A stretch of 64,000 nucleotides of DNA from Nocardiopsis gilva YIM 90087 (GCF_002263495.1 NZ_CP022753.1:2976001-3040000), one strand, 5' to 3'; counted from the stretch's first letter, positions 9,337 through 19,048 are shown. Notes: generated by a model from the letters alone, not told the origin. Made by a program: numbers and translations.

Positions 9337-11094
9337 GTGGCCGAACGCGACGACGAGCGTCAGGCGGAGCGCGACCGTGAAGTCGCGGAACTCACCGCTC
9401 AGGTCTCCTATTTGGAAAAGGAACTCAGCGTAGTCCGGCGCAAGCTCGCGGACTCCCCCCGCCACGTGCGGCTCCTGGAAGACCGGCTCCGCGAGGCGCA
9501 GGCCAACCTCGCCGCGGCCAATGGTCAGAACGAGCGCCTTGTGGCAACCCTGAAGGAAGCGCGCGATCAGATCGTGGCGTTGAAGGAGGAAGTCGACCGG
9601 CTCGCGCAGCCGCCGTCCGGATTCGGCATTTTCCTGGAGGCGCGCGACGACGAGACGGTCGAAATCTTCACCAACGGCCGCAAGATGCGCGTCAATGTCA
9701 GCCCCTCGGTCGACATCGAGCAGCTGAGCCCCGGCCAGGAGGTCATGCTCAACGAGGCCTTCAACGTCGTGGAGGCCCAGCGGTTCGAGACCGTGGGCGA
9801 GGTCGTCATGCTCAAGGAGTTCCTTGAGGGCGATCGCGCACTGGTGATCTCCAACCACGACGAGGAGCGGATCGTCCGGCTGGCCGAGCCGCTGCGCGAC
9901 GAGCCGATCCGGCCCGGCGACTCCCTGCTGCTCGAATCGCGGTCGGGCTATGTCTACGAGCGCATCCCCAAGTCCGAGGTCGAGGAGCTCATCCTCGAAG
10001 AGGTCCCGGACATCGCCTACACCGACATCGGCGGTCTCAGCGGGCAGATCGAGATGATCCGCGACGCTGTCGAGCTGCCGTACCTGCACAAGGACCTCTT
10101 CTACGAGCACCGGCTGCGCCCGCCCAAGGGTGTGCTGCTCTACGGTCCCCCCGGATGCGGTAAGACCCTCATCGCCAAGGCCGTGGCTAATTCACTGGCC
10201 CGGCAGGTGGCCCAGAAGACCGGCCACGACGTCGGCAAGAGCTTTTTCCTCAACATCAAAGGCCCGGAGCTGCTCAACAAGTACGTTGGCGAGACCGAGC
10301 GGCACATCCGCCTGGTCTTCCAACGGGCCCGGGAGAAGGCCGGCGAGGGCACACCGGTCATCGTGTTCTTCGACGAGATGGACTCGATCTTCCGCACCCG
10401 CGGGTCGGGCGTGTCCAGCGACGTCGAGAACACCATCGTCCCGCAGCTGCTCAGCGAGATCGATGGTGTGGAGGGGCTGGAGAACGTCATCGTCATCGGC
10501 GCCTCCAACCGCGAGGACATGATCGACCCGGCGATTCTCCGGCCGGGCCGCCTTGACGTGAAGATCAAGATCGAGCGCCCGGACGCGGAGGCAGCCCGGG
10601 ACATCTTCTCCAAGTACATCACCACCGACCTGCCCCTCCACGAGGACGACCTCGTCGAGCACGGCCAGTCCTCCTCCGCCACGGTCGACGCCATGATCCA
10701 GCGCGTGGTCGAGCGGATGTACACGGAGAGCGAGGAGAACCGCTTCCTGGAGGTCACCTACGCCAACGGGGACAAGGAAGTCCTGTACTTCAAGGACTTC
10801 AACTCCGGCGCGATGATCGAGAACATCGTCGACCGCGCGAAGAAGATGGCCATCAAGGACTACATCGACCACCAGGCCAAGGGTCTTCGGGTCTCCCACC
10901 TCATGCAGGCCTGCGTCGATGAGTTCAGCGAGAACGAGGACCTGCCGAACACCACCAACCCCGACGACTGGGCCCGGATCTCCGGCAAGAAGGGCGAGCG
11001 CATCGTCTACATCCGGACTCTGGTCTCCGGCAAGAAGGGCGCGGACTCCGGCCGGTCGATCGACACCGTGGCCAACACCGGCCAGTACCTGTAG
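9337..11094 (+). CDS. arc: proteasome-associated AAA ATPase ARC/Mpa
   Basis: Hexameric unfoldase of 585 residues that captures pupylated proteins and threads them into the 20S core. Seen: an N-terminal coiled coil (about residues 15-90) that binds Pup, two OB-fold segments (about 95-220), Walker A GPPGCGKT (about 270-277), Walker [11 protein letters not shown], an arginine-finger region ([14 protein letters not shown]) and a C-terminus ending GQYL, the penultimate-Tyr motif that docks on the PrcA ring. The GTG at 9337 is preferred over 9328 because AGGGAGGT (9322-9329) sits 7 bases before it, whereas it overlaps 9328. First gene of the degradation locus, with its own SigR-like promoter. Confidence 0.97.
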   Translation: MAERDDERQAERDREVAELTAQVSYLEKELSVVRRKLADSPRHVRLLEDRLREAQANLAAANGQNERLVATLKEARDQIVALKEEVDRLAQPPSGFGIFLEARDDETVEIFTNGRKMRVNVSPSVDIEQLSPGQEVMLNEAFNVVEAQRFETVGEVVMLKEFLEGDRALVISNHDEERIVRLAEPLRDEPIRPGDSLLLESRSGYVYERIPKSEVEELILEEVPDIAYTDIGGLSGQIEMIRDAVELPYLHKDLFYEHRLRPPKGVLLYGPPGCGKTLIAKAVANSLARQVAQKTGHDVGKSFFLNIKGPELLNKYVGETERHIRLVFQRAREKAGEGTPVIVFFDEMDSIFRTRGSGVSSDVENTIVPQLLSEIDGVEGLENVIVIGASNREDMIDPAILRPGRLDVKIKIERPDAEAARDIFSKYITTDLPLHEDDLVEHGQSSSATVDAMIQRVVERMYTESEENRFLEVTYANGDKEVLYFKDFNSGAMIENIVDRAKKMAIKDYIDHQAKGLRVSHLMQACVDEFSENEDLPNTTNPDDWARISGKKGERIVYIRTLVSGKKGADSGRSIDTVANTGQYL

Positions 11095-11108
11095 CGACGC
11101 GGCATGAC

Positions 11109-11137
11109 GGGGCCCGCCGGATCCTCCGGCGGGCCCC
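11109..11137 (+). terminator. terminator downstream of arc
   Basis: Perfect 13-bp inverted repeat (arms 11109-11121 and 11125-11137, 3-base loop) starting 14 bases after the arc stop. No U tract, as is common at this GC content. It can also serve the convergent NTF2-like gene. Confidence 0.8.
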
Positions 11138-11156
11138 ACGCGTAAGGGCCGCGGAG

Positions 11157-11618
11157 CTACAGGAAGGGCGTCGGGCGTCCGCCGTCGGCGTGCCAGGGGT
11201 AGCGGTCGGTGTCCTCGCCGCCGTAGTCGGGGTCGAGGTAGATGAAGAGCCGCTGGATCTTGAAGTCGCGGATCTCCATGACGTCGGCCCAGCGCCCGCC
11301 GTGTGTGACACCGCCCCGCCACTCGATGCCCTTGGCCGTGACCCCCTGGGTGGTGCCCTCCACGATGACCACGTCACCGGCGACGTAGAACTTCAGCCAC
11401 TCCAGGTTGTGGCTGATCGAGTCGAACAGCTGCGACACGTCGCCGAACATGCGGCCGATGGCCTGGCGGCCGTGGGCGACGCCCCACTTGGGGAACCAGG
11501 CGTCGGCGTGCTCATCGAAGAGATCGAGCACGTCCCCGCCGCGGTCGAAGCGGCGGAAGAACTCGAACGCCACCGACTTGCGCTGTTCGTCGGTCATCGG
11601 CTGGACCACGAAGGCCAT
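11157..11618 (-). CDS. NTF2-like (SnoaL-fold) protein
   Basis: A 153-residue protein that reads as a cone-shaped NTF2/SnoaL-type domain: an N-terminal helix (FEFFRRFDRGGDVLDLFDEHADAWFPKWG) followed by strands (FYVAGDVVIVEGTTQG, RWADVMEIRDFKIQRLFIYLDPDYGG). Start set at MAFVVQPM, where GAGGAGCAGAT directly precedes the ATG; the longer frame is unsupported. Relatives are polyketide cyclases, isomerases, or proteins binding small hydrophobic ligands, and none can be chosen here. It lies on the minus strand between arc and dop and interrupts the proteasome locus, but nothing ties it to that system. Confidence 0.8.
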   Translation of the reverse strand: MAFVVQPMTDEQRKSVAFEFFRRFDRGGDVLDLFDEHADAWFPKWGVAHGRQAIGRMFGDVSQLFDSISHNLEWLKFYVAGDVVIVEGTTQGVTAKGIEWRGGVTHGGRWADVMEIRDFKIQRLFIYLDPDYGGEDTDRYPWHADGGRPTPFL

Positions 11619-11697
11619 ATCTGCTCCTCGGTGTTGGATCCACTGGTCAAGAGGAGGGCAGGCTCGACGATTCTCGCATGTCATGCCAGCTCAGCAG

Positions 11698-11801
11698 CGA
11701 TGCCGCGGCCGCTGTGCCGCGGCGTGGCGCGGCGTTGCGGGGTTTCGGCGCGCGCCGTCCTTCGCCGTCATCGACCGAACGGTGCCGTGGCCGCGGCATC
11801 G
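11698..11801. repeat. 13-bp inverted repeat upstream of dop
   Basis: Perfect arms at 11698-11710 and 11789-11801 (CGATGCCGCGGCC and its complement) enclose 78 GC-rich bases in the 324-bp gap between the NTF2-like gene and dop. No credible coding frame is present. It could fold as a long hairpin in a transcript or be a remnant repeat. Confidence 0.5.
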
Positions 11802-11852
11802 AGGCCACCCGCGTTGCTCGACGTAAAGCATCTGCCGCCTCACCGCTCACCC

Positions 11853-11866
11853 GAGTACCGGTACTC
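11853..11866. promoter_or_regulatory. palindromic operator candidate upstream of dop
   Basis: Perfect 14-bp palindrome GAGTACCGGTACTC, followed three bases later by CATAAG, a possible -10 element, about 70 bases before the dop start. The size and position suit a dimeric repressor. The cognate regulator is not identifiable. Confidence 0.4.
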
Positions 11867-11942
11867 CCATAAGAAGGCGGCTGTTGGGCCACAATTCGCT
11901 ACGCCGAGTTCAAGATGCCGCGACGGTGGATAACCTTCCATC

Positions 11943-13463
11943 ATGAGTGTTCGGCGGATTATGGGCATCGAGACCGAGTACGGCATTTCCGTACCCGGCA
12001 ACCCCGGAGCCAACGCGATGGTGACCTCCACGCAGGTGGTCAACGCCTACCTGGCGGCCTCGGCCGCGCGGGCGCGCAAGGCGCGGTGGGACTTCGAGGA
12101 GGAGAACCCGCTGCGTGACGCGCGCGGATTCGACCTCGCTCGGGAGGTGGCCGATCCCACCCAGCTCACCGACGAGGACCTCGGCCTGGCCAACGTCATC
12201 CTCACCAACGGCGCGCGGCTGTACGTCGACCATGCCCACCCCGAGTACTCCGCGCCCGAGGTCACCAACCCCCTCGACGCCGTGCTGTGGGACAAGGCCG
12301 GCGAGCGCGTGATGGCCGATGCCGCCCGCCGCGCCGGCGCGATCCCCGGTGTCGACCCCATCCAGCTCTACAAGAACAACACCGACAACAAGGGCGCCTC
12401 CTACGGCTGCCACGAGAACTACCTGATGCGCCGCTCGACCCCCTTCGGCGACATCGTCCGGCACCTCATCCCCTTCTTCGTGTCCCGCCAGGTCATCTGC
12501 GGCGCCGGACGCGTCGGCCTCGGCGCCGACGGCCGTGACAGCGGCTTCCAGATCAGCCAGCGCGCCGACTTCTTCGAGGTCGAGGTGGGCCTGGAGACCA
12601 CGCTCAAGCGCCCCATCATCAACACCCGCGACGAGCCCCACGCCGACCCCGACAAGTACCGGCGGCTGCACGTCATCATCGGCGACGCCAACATGAGCGA
12701 GGTCTCCACCTACCTCAAGCTCGGCACGACCGCCATCGTGCTCGCCATGATCGAGGACGGCTTCATCAGCGTCGACCTGTCACTGGAGACGCCCGTCGCC
12801 GACCTGCGCGCCTTCTCCCATGACCCGGGCCTCAGCCACACCGCGCGGCTGCGGGACGGGCGCCGGATGACCGCGGTCCAGATCCAGCGCGAGTACCTGG
12901 ACCAGGCCCGCAAGTACGTCCAGGACCGCTACGGCACCGACGTCGACCTCGAGACGGCGGACGTCCTGGACCGGTGGGAGTCCACCCTCGACCGGCTCGA
13001 CGAGGACCCGATGCAGCTCGCCGAGGAGCTCGACTGGGTGGCCAAGCTCAAGCTGCTGGAGGGCTACCGCAGCCGCGACGGGCTGGACTGGGGCCACCAC
13101 CGCCTGCAACTCGTCGACCTGCAGTACTCCGACGTGCGCCCGGAGCGGGGGCTGTACAACCGGCTGGCCGGGCGCGGGCGGATGCGCCGCCTGCTCGATG
13201 ACGCCGACGTGGAGCGCTCCATCACCGAGCCGCCGGAGGACACCCGCGCCTACTTCCGGGGACGCTGCCTGGCCCAGTACGCCGACTCGGTGGCCGCGGC
13301 CTCGTGGGACTCGGTCATCTTCGACCTACCGGGCTACGACTCCCTGCAGCGCGTTCCCACGCTGGAGCCGCTGCGCGGCACCAAGGAGCACGTGGGGGCG
13401 CTGCTGGACCGCTGCGCGACCGCGGCCGACCTGGTGGCCGTTCTCGCGGGAGGACGCCGCTGA
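11943..13463 (+). CDS. dop: depupylase / Pup deamidase Dop
   Basis: Carboxylate-amine-ligase-fold enzyme of 506 residues that removes Pup from tagged proteins and, where Pup ends in Gln, deamidates it to Glu. Seen: the Mg/ATP Glu in MGIETEYG (Glu10), the nucleophilic Asp in [12 protein letters not shown] (Asp96), the Dop-specific loop around residues 45-75 ([13 protein letters not shown] to PTQLTDEDL) that PafA lacks, and the shared ligase core ([32 protein letters not shown]). It is clearly paralogous to PafA encoded at 17.7 kb. Because Pup here already ends in Glu, depupylation is probably its main duty. Confidence 0.97.
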   Translation: MSVRRIMGIETEYGISVPGNPGANAMVTSTQVVNAYLAASAARARKARWDFEEENPLRDARGFDLAREVADPTQLTDEDLGLANVILTNGARLYVDHAHPEYSAPEVTNPLDAVLWDKAGERVMADAARRAGAIPGVDPIQLYKNNTDNKGASYGCHENYLMRRSTPFGDIVRHLIPFFVSRQVICGAGRVGLGADGRDSGFQISQRADFFEVEVGLETTLKRPIINTRDEPHADPDKYRRLHVIIGDANMSEVSTYLKLGTTAIVLAMIEDGFISVDLSLETPVADLRAFSHDPGLSHTARLRDGRRMTAVQIQREYLDQARKYVQDRYGTDVDLETADVLDRWESTLDRLDEDPMQLAEELDWVAKLKLLEGYRSRDGLDWGHHRLQLVDLQYSDVRPERGLYNRLAGRGRMRRLLDDADVERSITEPPEDTRAYFRGRCLAQYADSVAAASWDSVIFDLPGYDSLQRVPTLEPLRGTKEHVGALLDRCATAADLVAVLAGGRR

Positions 13464-13542
13464 GAGCCGTCTGAGACCTTTGTGGTCGCATTCGCCTCGA
13501 CGTCCGGTTCGTCGTGCTGGTTCGTGTGAGGAGCGACTCGCA

Positions 13543-13575
13543 CCCCGCCGACCGCCCTCAGGGCGGTCGGCGGGG
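13543..13575. terminator. bidirectional terminator after dop
   Basis: Perfect 16-bp inverted repeat, arms 13543-13558 and 13560-13575 around a single base, about 80 bases after the dop stop and facing the convergent secreted protease gene. Confidence 0.75.
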
Positions 13576-13596
13576 CTCCCTGGAGGGGGATGAGGG

Positions 13597-13626
13597 CCTC
13601 GGACCCGCTCGGCAACGGGTCCGAGG
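13597..13626 (-). terminator. terminator of the secreted S1 protease gene
   Basis: Perfect 11-bp stem (13597-13607 with 13616-13626, 8-base loop), ten bases beyond the stop codon of the minus-strand protease gene. Confidence 0.65.
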
Positions 13627-13635
13627 GAGCGGGGG

Positions 13636-14796
13636 TCAGCCGGTGTAGAGGTCCAGGTTGAACTGCTGGAGGATGTCGTTGACCGGGAAGAAGAACGTGG
13701 TGGCGGGACCGCCCCGGCAGTTGCCGGAGCCGCCGGAGGTCACGCCCTGCGCCTGGTAACCGGAGATGTAGGAACCGCCGGAGTCACCGGGCTCGGCGCA
13801 CACGGTGGTCCGGGTCATGCCGTAGACCGTTCCCTGGGGGTAGCGCACCGTCTGGTTCTTGGCCTCGATCGTGCCGCAGTGCCAGCCGGTGGTGGAACCC
13901 GAGCGGCAGACCGACGCGCCGACGTTGGCCTCGTTCGAACCGCGGACCTCCCGGTAGCTGCCGTTGTACATCGACACCAGGTTGGTGGGGCTCAGGTTCG
14001 AGGTGGCGCGCACGAACGCCATGTCGTCGCCGGGGAATCTGCTGTATTGGAAGACTCCGGTGCCGTTGCCGAGCGTGACACGGTCGCCGACATTGCCGCA
14101 GTGCCCGGCCGTGACGAACCCATGCTGCCCGGAGCTGTTGGTCGCGGTGAACCCGACCGAGCAGCGGCTCCGGTTACCGATGTAGTAGGCGAGCCCGCCG
14201 ATGATGTCGGCGTAGAGCTCGGGCGTCTCGGAGGCCTCCTCGATGCGCACGGTGTCGGCGTCGACTCCGGCGTCCGCGACGAGGTCCTTGGCGGCCTTCG
14301 TCTCGCCGGGCAGCGCCGTGACGACCACGCTGTCGTCTTCGAGGTCGGCGTACCAGCCCGTGACCTCGGCCGGGGCCGTGTCCTCGGCGCCGTTGAGCTC
14401 GTCGACGACCTCGTCGAGCTGTTCCTCACCGTGCTCGACCACGCGCGTCCTCATGCCCATGGCTTCGACCTTCTCGGTGGCCGAGGCGTCGGTCAGCGAG
14501 ACCGTGAGCTTGCCGCTGCTCTGGTCGTAGACGGCGCCGCCGAAGGCGTCGCCCGCGGCCTTGCGTGCCGTGCGCTCGAGCTTGCGGGCCTTGGTCTCGT
14601 TCGCCAGGAGCTTCTTGGCTTCGGCTGAGGACAGACCGAGGTCGCGCTGCAGCGCCTCGCTCTGCGTGTCGGCGCGGTCGGGAGCGCCCTGGGGAGCGTC
14701 AGTGGGGGAGTCGGCGGAAGCGGGGGCCGGGGAGGCGATGAGGCCGAAGGTGAGGGCCGTCGCGCCCAGCGCGCTGAAGATGGGGGATGTTCGCAC
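13636..14796 (-). CDS. secreted S1 serine protease, alpha-lytic/streptogrisin type
   Basis: Secreted chymotrypsin-fold protease of 386 residues made as a pre-pro-protein. A signal peptide (about 1-28, ending ASA) precedes an alpha-lytic-type foldase pro-region (about 40-190, LGLSSAEAKKLLANE onward). The mature enzyme begins near ADIIGGLAYYIG. The triad is visible as His232 in TAGHCG, Asp258 in PGDDMAFV and Ser339 in GDSGGS, with Cys pairs as in streptogrisins. The GTG start has AAGGAG upstream. It sits between dop and pup but acts outside the cell, so the link to the proteasome genes is probably only positional. Confidence 0.96.
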   Translation of the reverse strand: MRTSPIFSALGATALTFGLIASPAPASADSPTDAPQGAPDRADTQSEALQRDLGLSSAEAKKLLANETKARKLERTARKAAGDAFGGAVYDQSSGKLTVSLTDASATEKVEAMGMRTRVVEHGEEQLDEVVDELNGAEDTAPAEVTGWYADLEDDSVVVTALPGETKAAKDLVADAGVDADTVRIEEASETPELYADIIGGLAYYIGNRSRCSVGFTATNSSGQHGFVTAGHCGNVGDRVTLGNGTGVFQYSRFPGDDMAFVRATSNLSPTNLVSMYNGSYREVRGSNEANVGASVCRSGSTTGWHCGTIEAKNQTVRYPQGTVYGMTRTTVCAEPGDSGGSYISGYQAQGVTSGGSGNCRGGPATTFFFPVNDILQQFNLDLYTG

Positions 14797-14910
14797 GTTC
14801 CCTGCTCCTTGCTGCTGGTCTGAGTGAACAAGGCAGGGCCGACGCCGTTGCCGGCGATGGCGTCGAACCTGACGTCGGGGACCGTCCTTGTGGGGCGGTC
14901 TCTGACGCGT

Positions 14911-14945
14911 GCCTACCGGGCATTCGGTAGGCGATTGGGACTATA
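14911..14945 (-). promoter_or_regulatory. promoter/operator candidate of the secreted protease
   Basis: On the minus strand a TATAGT -10-like hexamer (14940-14945) is followed by a perfect 8-bp inverted repeat, GCCTACCG at 14911-14918 with CGGTAGGC at 14925-14932. The repeat falls at or just past the expected transcription start, 115 bases before the protease GTG. The -35 is poor, which suggests an activated or repressed promoter. Confidence 0.4.
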
Positions 14946-15195
14946 AATCGGTAGACGCTTCAACAACAGGGAGGAAATGGAAGCAAAAAAGCGGTTTGTT
15001 GACTAATAATCGGGTCATCCGATCTGTGGCCAAGATCCACTTATGAGGGCATGTGTGACGAGCTGGAGTCATACGAACGTATGGGGCGAAAAATCGAAGT
15101 TCGTTGCGATTTCAACCCTTGCTATGTGGCCGGATGCGGCCACGGCTGCACGTCCGAGCGGCGAAGCCGATCATTGGTCGCCCTGGAGGGGGTGT
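14946..15195. other. intergenic region between secreted protease and pup
   Basis: Part of a 547-bp gap. It is locally AT-richer than its surroundings and holds short overlapping frames (15043-15309 and 15051-15251) with no Shine-Dalgarno and no familiar motif, which I do not accept as genes. The promoter-like sites on either side are listed separately. Confidence 0.5.
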
Positions 15196-15221
15196 GGAAT
15201 CCCGGGGGCCATATCGTTGTT
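15196..15221 (+). promoter_or_regulatory. SigR-type promoter of pup
   Basis: GGAAT at 15196-15200, 18 bases, GTT at 15219-15221: the same GGAAT-N18-GTT pattern as upstream of arc. The predicted leader to the pup ATG is about 115 nt. The match is direct; use by SigR is inferred. Confidence 0.55.
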
Positions 15222-15343
15222 CGTACGGATGTACGGGACTCCAGTGGGTAACGTGCACACAACGGGCATCACGATCAAGGTTGAGCCGGAGCTCGTTGGG
15301 CCAAGATAAGGGCGAGAGTCCCGCGACCGAGGAGGTTGATCCG

Positions 15344-15547
15344 ATGGCGACGAAGGACACCGGCGGGCAGCGGCACGCAAACCGCCGCGACGAGGACGTC
15401 GAGGAAGTCGAGGCGAATACCGACGTCCAGGAGCGCAACGAGAAGCTGGACGAGGAAGTCGACGACATCCTCGACGAGATCGACGAGGTTCTGGAAGCCA
15501 ACAGCGAGGACTTCGTGCGGCAGTTCGTTCAGAAGGGCGGAGAGTAG
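15344..15547 (+). CDS. pup: prokaryotic ubiquitin-like protein Pup, C-terminal Glu form
   Basis: Small disordered modifier of 67 residues attached through its C-terminal Glu side chain to lysines of target proteins. Seen: a charged N-terminus, the helix-forming region that pairs with the ARC coiled coil (about residues 25-55, NEKLDEEVDDILDEIDEVLE) and the end QFVQKGGE. Many actinobacterial Pups end GGQ and need deamidation; this one is encoded as GGE and should be ready for PafA. AGGAGG lies 8 bases before the ATG. A gap of 272 bp separates it from prcB, so prcBA may also have its own promoter. Confidence 0.97.
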   Translation: MATKDTGGQRHANRRDEDVEEVEANTDVQERNEKLDEEVDDILDEIDEVLEANSEDFVRQFVQKGGE

Positions 15548-15819
15548 GCCGCCGGTCGGCGTCCGTCGCAGCGCGCGTTCGCGGTGCCCGGGCGGGAGAC
15601 AGGAGGGTCGCGCCGAGTGCCCCGCCCATCGCGGGCGCAGTGTGGGGCCGCTGCGGGGGCATCGGCGCGCACGGATCCGACCTGGTTCGCTGACAGCGGA
15701 AGTGACGACCGGTGAGTACGCCGGTCCCACTGCGTCAGTAGGGTCAACGGTAGATGGAAATACCCCATGCGCCCCGCCTGCCCCCGATCGATGGGCGGGA
15801 CGCGACTGAAGGGAGTCGC

Positions 15820-16665
15820 GTGTCTGAAGCGTTCGAGTTCGGTGGTCGGCTGCCCGCCGCGTTCATGAATCCCGGAACCTCCTCGTTCTCCGAGTTCCTC
15901 GGTCAGGTCGCCCCCGACCTGCTGCCGGGGGGGCGGGAGCTTCCGCAGGGCACCGGTACGCATCTCACGCCGGACGCCACCACGATCGTCGCGCTGACCT
16001 TCCCCGGAGGCGTGGTGCTGGCCGGTGACCGCAGGGCGACCTCCGGCAACGTCATCGCCAACCGCGACATGGACAAGCTCTTCCGTACCGACGAGTTCTC
16101 CGCTGTCGCGATCGCCGGGGCGGCGGGTATCGGCATCGAGCTGGCCAAGCTGTTCCAGGTGGAGCTGGAGCACTACGAGAAGATGGAGGGCCGCTCCCTC
16201 TCGCTGGAAGGTAAGGCCAACAAGCTGGCCACCATGATCCGCGGCAACCTTCCCATGGCCCTTCAGGGCTTCGTGGTGGTGCCGCTGCTCGTCGGGTACG
16301 ACGTGGCGCGCGAGGCGGGACGGATCTTCAGCTACGACCCCGTGGGCGGGCGCTACGAGGAGCACCGCTACCACTCCGTCGGGTCGGGGTCGGTTTACGC
16401 CAAGGGTTCGCTGAAGAAGCTCTACAGCGAGGACTTCGGCCAGCAGGACGCGGTGTTCGCGGCGATCCAGTCGCTGTACGACGCCGCAGACGACGACTCC
16501 GCCACCGGCGGGCCGGACGTGCACCGCAAGATCTACCCGCTGGTCGACGTCATCACCGATGAGGGCCACAAGCGGCTTCCGGCCGACGAGGTCGAGCGGC
16601 TGGCCACACAGGTCGTCGAGGGACGCGCGCAGCGCCCCGACGGACCGACCGCACCGCTGCACTGA
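15820..16665 (+). CDS. prcB: 20S proteasome beta subunit
   Basis: Catalytic N-terminal nucleophile subunit, 281 residues with a propeptide of about 53. Autocleavage before [11 protein letters not shown] (Thr54 from this start) exposes the active-site threonine. The conserved [12 protein letters not shown] (Asp and Arg), the lysine in MDKLFRTDE and the late SGSVYAKG/Asp region complete the active site. The GTG start is chosen because GAAGGGA precedes it; the longer upstream reading (from 15754) is less likely. The two inner rings of the core are made of this subunit. prcA follows 77 bases downstream. Confidence 0.97.
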   Translation: MSEAFEFGGRLPAAFMNPGTSSFSEFLGQVAPDLLPGGRELPQGTGTHLTPDATTIVALTFPGGVVLAGDRRATSGNVIANRDMDKLFRTDEFSAVAIAGAAGIGIELAKLFQVELEHYEKMEGRSLSLEGKANKLATMIRGNLPMALQGFVVVPLLVGYDVAREAGRIFSYDPVGGRYEEHRYHSVGSGSVYAKGSLKKLYSEDFGQQDAVFAAIQSLYDAADDDSATGGPDVHRKIYPLVDVITDEGHKRLPADEVERLATQVVEGRAQRPDGPTAPLH

Positions 16666-16742
16666 TGCGGCCGAACCTTCCACACCCGCGGTGCCGCACC
16701 GACGCCCCGAACCCGACGACCTGAGCAAAGGAACGATCTGCG

Positions 16743-17504
16743 GTGACGATGCCGTTCTACGTCTCGCCCGAACAGAGCATGAAGGACAAGGCGGACTACG
16801 CGCGCAAGGGAATCGCGCGTGGCCGCAGCGCGGTCGTACTCCAATACGACGGCGGCATTCTGTTCGTCGCGGACAACATGTCCCGGACCTTGCACAAGAT
16901 CAGTGAGCTCTACGACCGCATCGCGTTCGCCGCTGTCGGCCGGTACAACGAGTTCGAGAACCTGCGGCTGATGGGCGTGCGCTTCGCCGACGTGCGCGGC
17001 TACGCCTACGACCGCAGCGACGTCAACGGCCGCCAGCTGGCCAACACCTACGCCCAGGTGCTGGGCTCGGTGTTCAGCGAGAGCAACAAGCCGGCCGAGG
17101 TGGAGATCGTGGTCGCCGAGGTGGGCGACGACGCCGACGGCGACCAGATCTACCGCATCACCTTCGACGGCTCGGTCGTCGACGAGCGCGGATTCCTCGC
17201 CATGGGCGGCTCGGCCGACCGGGTCAGCAGCGCCCTCAAGGAGCGCTTCGACAAGGACGCGTCGCTGAGCACGGCCCTGATCTCGGCGATGCACGCCCTC
17301 AAGCACGAGAACGGCGAGCAGCGCGAGCTGGAGGCGAGCAGCCTGGAGGTGGCGGTCCTCGAACGGGACCGGGAGCACCGCAAGTTCCGCCGGATCCAGG
17401 GCGACCGGCTCACCCGCCTGATCAACGAGGGGCACGCCGCGCAGGACGCGGACCAGGGTGCCGCGTCCGGCTCCGACGCGCCCGGGGAGGGCGACGCCTC
17501 CTGA
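16743..17504 (+). CDS. prcA: 20S proteasome alpha subunit
   Basis: Non-catalytic ring subunit of 253 residues that gates the core and docks the ARC ATPase. The N-terminus carries the alpha-type signature ([25 protein letters not shown]), which forms the gate and the H0 helix, followed by the proteasome sandwich ([34 protein letters not shown]). There is no propeptide nucleophile Thr. The acidic, low-complexity C-terminal tail (about residues 230-253) is typical. The GTG start has AAAGGA about 10 bases upstream. Cotranscribed with prcB. Confidence 0.97.
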   Translation: MTMPFYVSPEQSMKDKADYARKGIARGRSAVVLQYDGGILFVADNMSRTLHKISELYDRIAFAAVGRYNEFENLRLMGVRFADVRGYAYDRSDVNGRQLANTYAQVLGSVFSESNKPAEVEIVVAEVGDDADGDQIYRITFDGSVVDERGFLAMGGSADRVSSALKERFDKDASLSTALISAMHALKHENGEQRELEASSLEVAVLERDREHRKFRRIQGDRLTRLINEGHAAQDADQGAASGSDAPGEGDAS

Positions 17505-17523
17505 CACAGACGTGAGGGCCAAC

Positions 17524-17555
17524 CGGATCCGCGGGGCGGCGAACCCGCGGATCCG
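17524..17555 (+). terminator. terminator after prcA
   Basis: Perfect 12-bp inverted repeat (17524-17535 with 17544-17555, 8-base loop) just after prcA. It implies that pafA is transcribed from its own promoter in the 130 bases that follow, where ATAAATAGGGT near 17608 could be a -10 region. Confidence 0.75.
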
Positions 17556-17686
17556 AGGCCCGGCGGAGTTTCCTCGGCCGTTCGTTTCCGTGGTCGCTCC
17601 GGAGCCGATAAATAGGGTGGAGTCGTTGCGATGCCGCAGCGTTCGCCGACCGCTGTGGCCATGGGACGGGAAACGGGTGAGACCGC

Positions 17687-19045
17687 ATGGAACGTCGGAT
17701 CTTTGGCCTGGAGAACGAGTACGGCGTCACCTGCACCTTCCGCGGGCAGCGGCGGCTATCACCGGACGAGGTCGCGCGCTACCTCTTCCGCCGGGTGGTC
17801 TCCTGGGGGCGCAGCAGCAACGTTTTCCTCCGCAACGGCGCGCGCCTCTACCTGGATGTGGGCAGCCACCCGGAGTACGCGACCCCCGAGTGCGACAACC
17901 TCGCCGACCTGGTGGCGCACGACAAGGCCGGTGAGCGGATCCTTGAGGGCCTGCAGGTCGACGCTGAGCAACGGCTGCACGAAGAGGGCATAGCGGGCGA
18001 GATCTACCTTTTCAAGAACAACACCGACTCCGCGGGCAACTCCTACGGCTGCCACGAGAACTACCTGGTCGGGCGGCACGGCGAGTTCGGACGCCTGGCC
18101 GATGTCCTCATCCCCTTCCTGGTCACGCGCCAGATCATCTGCGGCGCGGGCAAGGTGCTGCAGACGCCGCGGGGCGCGCTGTACTGCGTGAGCCAGCGCG
18201 CCGAGCACATCTGGGAAGGGGTCTCCTCGGCGACGACGCGCTCGCGCCCCATCATCAACACGCGCGACGAGCCGCACGCCGACGCCGAGCGCTTCCGGCG
18301 GCTGCACGTCATCGTCGGCGACTCCAACATGAGTGAGGTCACGACCCTGCTCAAGCTCGCCTCCACCGACCTCGTGCTGCGGATGATCGAGACCGGCGTG
18401 GTCATGCGCGACTACACGCTGGAGAACCCCATCCGGGCGATCCGCGAGGTCAGCCACGACATGACCGGGCGGCGCAAGGTGCGCCTGGCCAACGGCCGCG
18501 AGGCCAGCGCGCTGGAGATCCAGCGCGAGTACCTGGAGAAGGTGCAGGTCTACGTCGACCGCAACGGCACCGACGCCACGGGCAAGCGGGTGCTGGAGCT
18601 GTGGCAGCGCACTCTGGAGGCGGTGGAGACGCAGAACCTCGACCTGGTCGCGCACGAGATCGACTGGGTCGCCAAGTACAAGCTGCTGGAGCGCTACCGC
18701 GCCAAGCACGGCCTGTCGCTGTCGTCGCCGCGCGTCGCCCAGCTCGACCTGACCTACCACGACATCCACCGCGACCGCGGCCTGTTCTACCTCCTCCAGC
18801 GCAAGGGGGAGATGGACCGCGTGATCGGCGACCTGAAGATCTTCGCCGCCAAGTCGATACCGCCCCAGACCACCCGCGCGCGCCTGCGCGGCGAGTTCAT
18901 CCGCAGGGCGCAGGAGAAGCGGCGCGACTTCACCGTCGACTGGGTGCACCTCAAGCTCAACGACCAGGCGCAGCGCACCGTGCTGTGCAAGGACCCGTTC
19001 AAGGCGGTGGACGAGCGGGTGGAGAAGCTCATCGCGGGGATGTGA
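17687..19045 (+). CDS. pafA: Pup-protein ligase PafA
   Basis: Ligase of 452 residues that phosphorylates the C-terminal Glu of Pup with ATP and joins it to substrate lysines. Seen: Glu9 in IFGLENEYG, the catalytic Asp57 in [13 protein letters not shown], the ATP/Mg core ([36 protein letters not shown]) and the C-terminal domain that contacts Pup ([24 protein letters not shown]). Unlike Dop it lacks the long insertion loop after the first strand. Length matches the mycobacterial protein. It is bounded by hairpins on both sides, so probably monocistronic. Confidence 0.97.
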   Translation: MERRIFGLENEYGVTCTFRGQRRLSPDEVARYLFRRVVSWGRSSNVFLRNGARLYLDVGSHPEYATPECDNLADLVAHDKAGERILEGLQVDAEQRLHEEGIAGEIYLFKNNTDSAGNSYGCHENYLVGRHGEFGRLADVLIPFLVTRQIICGAGKVLQTPRGALYCVSQRAEHIWEGVSSATTRSRPIINTRDEPHADAERFRRLHVIVGDSNMSEVTTLLKLASTDLVLRMIETGVVMRDYTLENPIRAIREVSHDMTGRRKVRLANGREASALEIQREYLEKVQVYVDRNGTDATGKRVLELWQRTLEAVETQNLDLVAHEIDWVAKYKLLERYRAKHGLSLSSPRVAQLDLTYHDIHRDRGLFYLLQRKGEMDRVIGDLKIFAAKSIPPQTTRARLRGEFIRRAQEKRRDFTVDWVHLKLNDQAQRTVLCKDPFKAVDERVEKLIAGM

Positions 19046-19048
19046 TCG

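Noticed and set aside
15043-15309. Short frames of 66-88 codons upstream of pup
   Set aside because: No ribosome site, no motif, and they overlap the SigR-type promoter and pup leader.
15707-15726. GACCGG/CCGGTC dyad between pup and prcB as an operator
   Set aside because: Six-base arms at this GC content are expected by chance, and there is no clear promoter next to it.
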